Source of the DNA: Pseudomonas fluorescens
Lineage (GTDB): Bacteria; Pseudomonadota; Gammaproteobacteria; Pseudomonadales; Pseudomonadaceae
Reading direction: 5' to 3'
DNA: 64,000 nucleotides
Assembly (NCBI RefSeq): GCF_902498065.1
Contig: NZ_CABVIR010000008.1
Span: forward strand, 1 to 64,000
A program made the position numbers and the translations under genes. Below are positions 60,568 through 64,000 of the stretch, piece after piece. Positions within the stretch are counted from its first letter, which is position 1; each line of letters starts with the position of its first letter. The notes beneath the pieces are model-generated. The model made no database searches, was not told where the DNA came from, and was given only the letters and a program-made list of their open reading frames with translations.

Positions 60568-63132
60568 TCAGGCGAAAACGATTTCGTCGTTCTCCACGAC
60601 CCCTTTGGCGGTATCGCCGGGCATGAAACGACCCGACAGAATCAGCTGTGCCAGCGGGTTTTCGATCCAGCGCTGAATCGCCCGTTTCAGCGGCCGTGCG
60701 CCGTACACCGGGTCGTAGCCGACCGCGATCAGCTTGTCCATGGCCTCAGGGCTGAGTTCCAGCTTCAGTTCGCGCTCAGTCAATCGACTGCGCAGACGAC
60801 TCAACTGGATCTCGGTAATGCCCGCGATCTGATCCCGCGCCAGTGGCTCGAAGATCACCACTTCGTCGACCCGGTTGATGAACTCCGGCCGGAAGTGCGT
60901 GGAAATCGCATCCATAACCGCCGCGCGCTGAGCCTCACGATCACCGACCAGCTCCTGGATCTGTACCGAGCCCAGGTTGGACGTCATGACAATCACAGTG
61001 TTCTTGAAATCCACCGTGCGGCCATGGCTGTCAGTCAGGCGACCATCTTCCAGCACTTGCAGCAAGATGTTGAACACGTCCGGGTGGGCCTTCTCGACCT
61101 CATCCAGGAGGATCACCGAATAAGGCTTGCGACGCACCGCCTCGGTCAGGTAACCGCCCTCCTCGTAACCTACGTAGCCTGGTGGCGCACCGATCAACCG
61201 GGCCACGGAATGTTTCTCCATGAACTCGGACATGTCGATCCGCACCATCGCCTCTTCGGTATCAAAGAGGAACTCGGCCAACGCCTTGCACAGCTCGGTT
61301 TTACCGACACCGGTCGGGCCGAGGAACATGAACGAACCGCTTGGGCGATTCGGGTCGGACAACCCGGCCCGCGAACGCCGCACCGCGTTGGAAACCGCGA
61401 TCACCGCTTCGTCCTGACCAATCACACGCTGGTGCAACAGACTTTCCATCTTCATCAGCTTGTCGCGCTCGCCTTCGAGCATTTTCGACACGGGAATGCC
61501 GGTCCACTTCGAGACGACTTCAGCGATTTCTTCCTCGGTCACCTTGCTGCGTAGCAACTGGTTTTCGCTTTTGCCATGCTGGTCGACCATTTGCAGGCTG
61601 CGCTCCAGGTCCGGGATCACCCCGTATTGCAACTCGGCCATGCGGTTCAGGTCGCCTTTACGGCGTGCGGCTTCCAGTTCCTGACGGGACTGTTCGATTT
61701 TCTGCTGGATCTGTGCAGAACCCTGGACTTCGGCTTTTTCCGAGTTCCAGATTTCTTCGAGGTCCGAATACTCACGCTCGAGACGAACGATTTCTTCCTG
61801 GAGTTTTTCCAGACGCTTGATCGCCGCTTCGTCGCTCTCTTTCTTCAGCGCCTGGGATTCCACCTTCAGCTGAATCAGACGACGCTCCAGACGGTCCAGT
61901 ACCTCCGGCTTGGAGTCGATCTCCATGCGGATGCGGCTGGCGGCTTCGTCGATCAGGTCGATGGCCTTGTCCGGCAGCTGACGGTCCGTAATGTAACGGT
62001 GACTGAGCTTGGCGGCGGCGATGATCGCGCCGTCGGTGATCGCCACTTTGTGGTGAACCTCGTAACGCTCTTTCAGGCCACGCAGGATGGCGATGGTGTC
62101 TTCTTCGCTCGGCTCGTCCACCAACACTTTCTGGAAACGCCGCTCGAGGGCCGCATCCTTCTCTATATATTGGCGATACTCGTTGAGCGTGGTCGCGCCG
62201 ACGCAATGCAACTCGCCACGGGCCAACGCTGGCTTGAGCATGTTGCCCGCATCCATCGAGCCTTCGCCCTTACCGGCACCGACCATGGTGTGCAGTTCGT
62301 CGATGAACAGAATGATCTGCCCTTCCTGCTTCGACAATTCGTTGAGCAGGGATTTCAGGCGCTCTTCGAACTCGCCACGGTATTTGGCGCCGGCAATCAG
62401 CGCGCCCATGTCGAGGGAAAGCAGGCGCTTGCCTTTCAGGCCATCCGGCACTTCACCGTTGATGATCCGTTGGGCGAGGCCTTCGGCAATGGCGGTTTTA
62501 CCCACGCCAGGCTCACCGATCAGTACCGGGTTGTTCTTGGTGCGGCGTTGCAGCACCTGAATGGTCCGGCGAATTTCGTCGTCACGACCGATCACCGGAT
62601 CGAGCTTGCCGTCTTCGGCGCGCTTGGTCAGGTCGACGGTGTACTTATCCAGCGCCTGACGCGATTCCTCGTGGTTGGCGTCGTTGACCGCTTCGCCGCC
62701 ACGCAGGTTGTTGATCGCGTTTTCCAGGGCTTTTTTGCTGACGCCCTGACCGAGCAACAATTTGCCGAGTTTGCTGTTCTCGTCCATCGCGGCGAGCAGC
62801 ACCAGCTCACTGGAAATGAACTGATCACCTTTCTGCTGGGCCAGTCGATCGGCCTGGTTGAGCAGGCGCGCCAGATCCTGCGACATGTTGACGTCGCCGG
62901 TCGGGTTCTGGATTTTTGGCAGCTGATCGAGCTCTTTGGTCAGCTCTTTGCGCAGGCTGTTGACGTCGAAACCGACCTGCATCAACAGGGGTTTGATTGA
63001 ACCACCCTGCTGCTCAAGCATGGCTTGCATCAAGTGCGCCGGCTCAATGCCGGGATGGTCAAGACCGACGGCCAGCGATTGGGCGTCGGAGAGTGCTAAC
63101 TGTAATTTGCTGGTTAAACGATCGATACGCAT
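60568..63132 (-). CDS. clpB: ATP-dependent disaggregase ClpB
   Basis: ClpB rescues aggregated proteins with DnaK. The 854-residue Hsp100 has the Clp-N repeat domain (1-145), AAA1 with GEPGVGKTA (near 205), the long coiled-coil M domain (about 405-520), and AAA2 with GPTGVGKTE (near 605). The pore motif [12 protein letters not shown] and second pore loop GYVGYEEGG are present. A heat-shock promoter precedes it. Confidence 0.97.
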   Translation of the reverse strand: MRIDRLTSKLQLALSDAQSLAVGLDHPGIEPAHLMQAMLEQQGGSIKPLLMQVGFDVNSLRKELTKELDQLPKIQNPTGDVNMSQDLARLLNQADRLAQQKGDQFISSELVLLAAMDENSKLGKLLLGQGVSKKALENAINNLRGGEAVNDANHEESRQALDKYTVDLTKRAEDGKLDPVIGRDDEIRRTIQVLQRRTKNNPVLIGEPGVGKTAIAEGLAQRIINGEVPDGLKGKRLLSLDMGALIAGAKYRGEFEERLKSLLNELSKQEGQIILFIDELHTMVGAGKGEGSMDAGNMLKPALARGELHCVGATTLNEYRQYIEKDAALERRFQKVLVDEPSEEDTIAILRGLKERYEVHHKVAITDGAIIAAAKLSHRYITDRQLPDKAIDLIDEAASRIRMEIDSKPEVLDRLERRLIQLKVESQALKKESDEAAIKRLEKLQEEIVRLEREYSDLEEIWNSEKAEVQGSAQIQQKIEQSRQELEAARRKGDLNRMAELQYGVIPDLERSLQMVDQHGKSENQLLRSKVTEEEIAEVVSKWTGIPVSKMLEGERDKLMKMESLLHQRVIGQDEAVIAVSNAVRRSRAGLSDPNRPSGSFMFLGPTGVGKTELCKALAEFLFDTEEAMVRIDMSEFMEKHSVARLIGAPPGYVGYEEGGYLTEAVRRKPYSVILLDEVEKAHPDVFNILLQVLEDGRLTDSHGRTVDFKNTVIVMTSNLGSVQIQELVGDREAQRAAVMDAISTHFRPEFINRVDEVVIFEPLARDQIAGITEIQLSRLRSRLTERELKLELSPEAMDKLIAVGYDPVYGARPLKRAIQRWIENPLAQLILSGRFMPGDTAKGVVENDEIVFA

Positions 63133-63204
63133 GGGTCACCTTCCTTTTGAGCAGGCCGGACCTATAAAACATCCTGAATGAAGAAACCTGCCAGATACCG
63201 TTAT

Positions 63205-63232
63205 AGATGCGGTCGATTCTGGGAGTTTCAAG
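63205..63232 (-). promoter_or_regulatory. sigma-32 promoter of clpB
   Basis: The minus strand reads CTTGAA (63227-63232), 14 bases, then CCGCATCT (63205-63212). This fits the RpoH consensus CTTGAA-N13/14-CCCCATNT with one mismatch and lies about 75 bases before clpB. Confidence 0.75.
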
Positions 63233-63262
63233 CGTCGTACAGTTGATGTAGATCAGAGAAGT

Positions 63263-63988
63263 CTAGTGTTCTAACCAGACAAGGGAGGCAAACCGACCAG
63301 TGCGTGGACTGCGGCGGTAAGAAAAGAAGCGCGGATCGGTCACGGTGCAGAAACCGCCGCCATATATAGCGGTAACGCCGCGAACAGCCAGACGCAAGCG
63401 CGCCAGCTCGTAGATATCGGCCATGAACTTGCCGGTATTGGCACTGGGCACAAAGGCTTTGGCGGCCTCAGGCAGTTGCTCGACGAAGGTTTCGCGCACT
63501 TCCGGGCCGACTTCAAAGGCTTGCGGGCCAATCGCCGGGCCGAGCCAGACCAGCACGTCTTCCGGTGGCACCGCCAGCGCGTCGAGCGTCGCTTCGAGCA
63601 CACCCGCCGCCAACCCGCGCCAACCGGCATGGGCCGCTGCGACGCGAGTACCGGCACGGTCGCAGAACAGCGCCGGTAGGCAATCAGCCGTCATCGCCGC
63701 GCAGGCAATGCCGGGCGTTGCCGTCCAGCTGGCATCGGCAGTGGCTACCTGCTCGGGGTCCGCATGAGCCACGACAATGCCGTGGACCTGCTTTAACCAA
63801 GCCGGTTGAATAGAGAAATGATCGGTAAGGCGGCGACGGTTTTCGGCAACAGCCTCAGGGCTGTCGTCGACGTGATCGCCGAGATTGAGGCTGTCGAACG
63901 GCGCCAGACTGACGCCGCCCGCTCGGGTGGTGACGCAGGCTTTCACCCCGGCAGGCGCAGGCCAGTCGGGAATCAGCCAGTCACTCAT
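63263..63988 (-). CDS. pgeF: PgeF/YfiH laccase-domain protein
   Basis: This 241-residue protein of the Cu-oxidase_4/YfiH family has the metal-site histidine and cysteine segments QVHGIVVAH, MTADCLPALFCD and AAHAGWRG. Members cleave purine nucleosides, and PgeF edits peptidoglycan precursors by removing wrongly added serine. It lies upstream of clpB as in many gamma-proteobacteria; rluD would be expected just beyond the right edge. Confidence 0.93.
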   Translation of the reverse strand: MSDWLIPDWPAPAGVKACVTTRAGGVSLAPFDSLNLGDHVDDSPEAVAENRRRLTDHFSIQPAWLKQVHGIVVAHADPEQVATADASWTATPGIACAAMTADCLPALFCDRAGTRVAAAHAGWRGLAAGVLEATLDALAVPPEDVLVWLGPAIGPQAFEVGPEVRETFVEQLPEAAKAFVPSANTGKFMADIYELARLRLAVRGVTAIYGGGFCTVTDPRFFSYRRSPRTGRFASLVWLEH

Positions 63989-64000
63989 CCGATGAACGCC

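Overview
The window reads as chromosomal DNA of a Pseudomonas, most like the P. fluorescens/P. putida side of the genus. Three things support this. The gene order matches the Pseudomonas core (ilvBNC-pssA-msrPQ beside an rrn operon; dksA-gluQ-cbrAB-crcZ-pcnB-folK-panBCD-pgi-acs; pilA/pilBCD-coaE-yacG; pgeF-clpB). Genus-specific small RNAs are present (PrrF type and CrcZ). Paired REP palindromes of the 'GTGGGAGCGAGC' type are scattered between genes. I see no insertion sequence, prophage, CRISPR array or integron. Species cannot be fixed from reading alone.

Layout. 1-250: tandem stable-RNA promoters firing leftward out of the window, almost certainly an rrn operon. 255-6240 (minus): msrQ-msrP, pssA and the branched-chain amino acid operon ilvB-ilvN-ilvC with a long leader. 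6.6-13.9 kb: a DUF4124 protein, yqcC/TPR lipoprotein, PBP1b, a two-domain kinase-like/P-loop protein, a pentapeptide protein, a TfoX C-terminal-domain protein and a CbpA-like cNMP-domain protein. 14.0-18.2 kb is an iron/heme island: one Fur-box-controlled PrrF-like sRNA, phuTUVW-like heme import and a divergent Rieske protein sharing a Fur box. 18.2-21.9 kb: sfsA, an aminotransferase, dksA, gluQ.

22-37.9 kb: the CbrA/CbrB two-component system and its target CrcZ (sigma-54 promoter, CbrB palindrome, Hfq/Crc-type A-rich motifs), followed by pcnB, folK, panBCD, pgi, acs, a DUF2236 oxygenase-like gene and an rRNA methyltransferase-like gene. 38-41.2 kb: a large DUF748 protein and a DUF2845 protein. 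41.4-41.97 kb: a BON-domain gene behind what looks like a complete sigma-54 promoter (upstream palindromes, IHF site, -24/-12). 42.1-47.4 kb: type IV pilus pilA, divergent from pilBCD-coaE-yacG. 47.4-49.1 kb: a small conserved protein, a CbiM-like permease and a DUF2790 protein.

49.1-53.7 kb is an aromatic-acid uptake operon (benK-benE-oprD porin, plus a membrane-free chemotaxis transducer) behind a BenR/XylS-type direct repeat. No catabolic benABCD genes adjoin it. 53.8-57.3 kb: a thioredoxin-like YtfJ gene flanked by an apparent broken copy and the intact copy of a DUF1780 gene, then MOSC, DUF3094 and ndh. 57.6-58.0 kb: an EF-hand protein carrying two EGKCG motifs like copper-binding HvfA-type peptides. 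The end holds an MCP, a tRNA cluster (Asn-Pro-Lys-Pro, one tRNA-Pro behind a terminator), clpB with a sigma-32 promoter, and pgeF.

The points most worth a second look are the sigma-54/IHF/palindrome architecture at the BON gene, the orphan EGKCG/EF-hand protein, the DUF1780 remnant, the transport-only ben operon with its coupled MCP, the receptor-less heme transporter with a Rieske partner, and the GTAACA cluster before panB.
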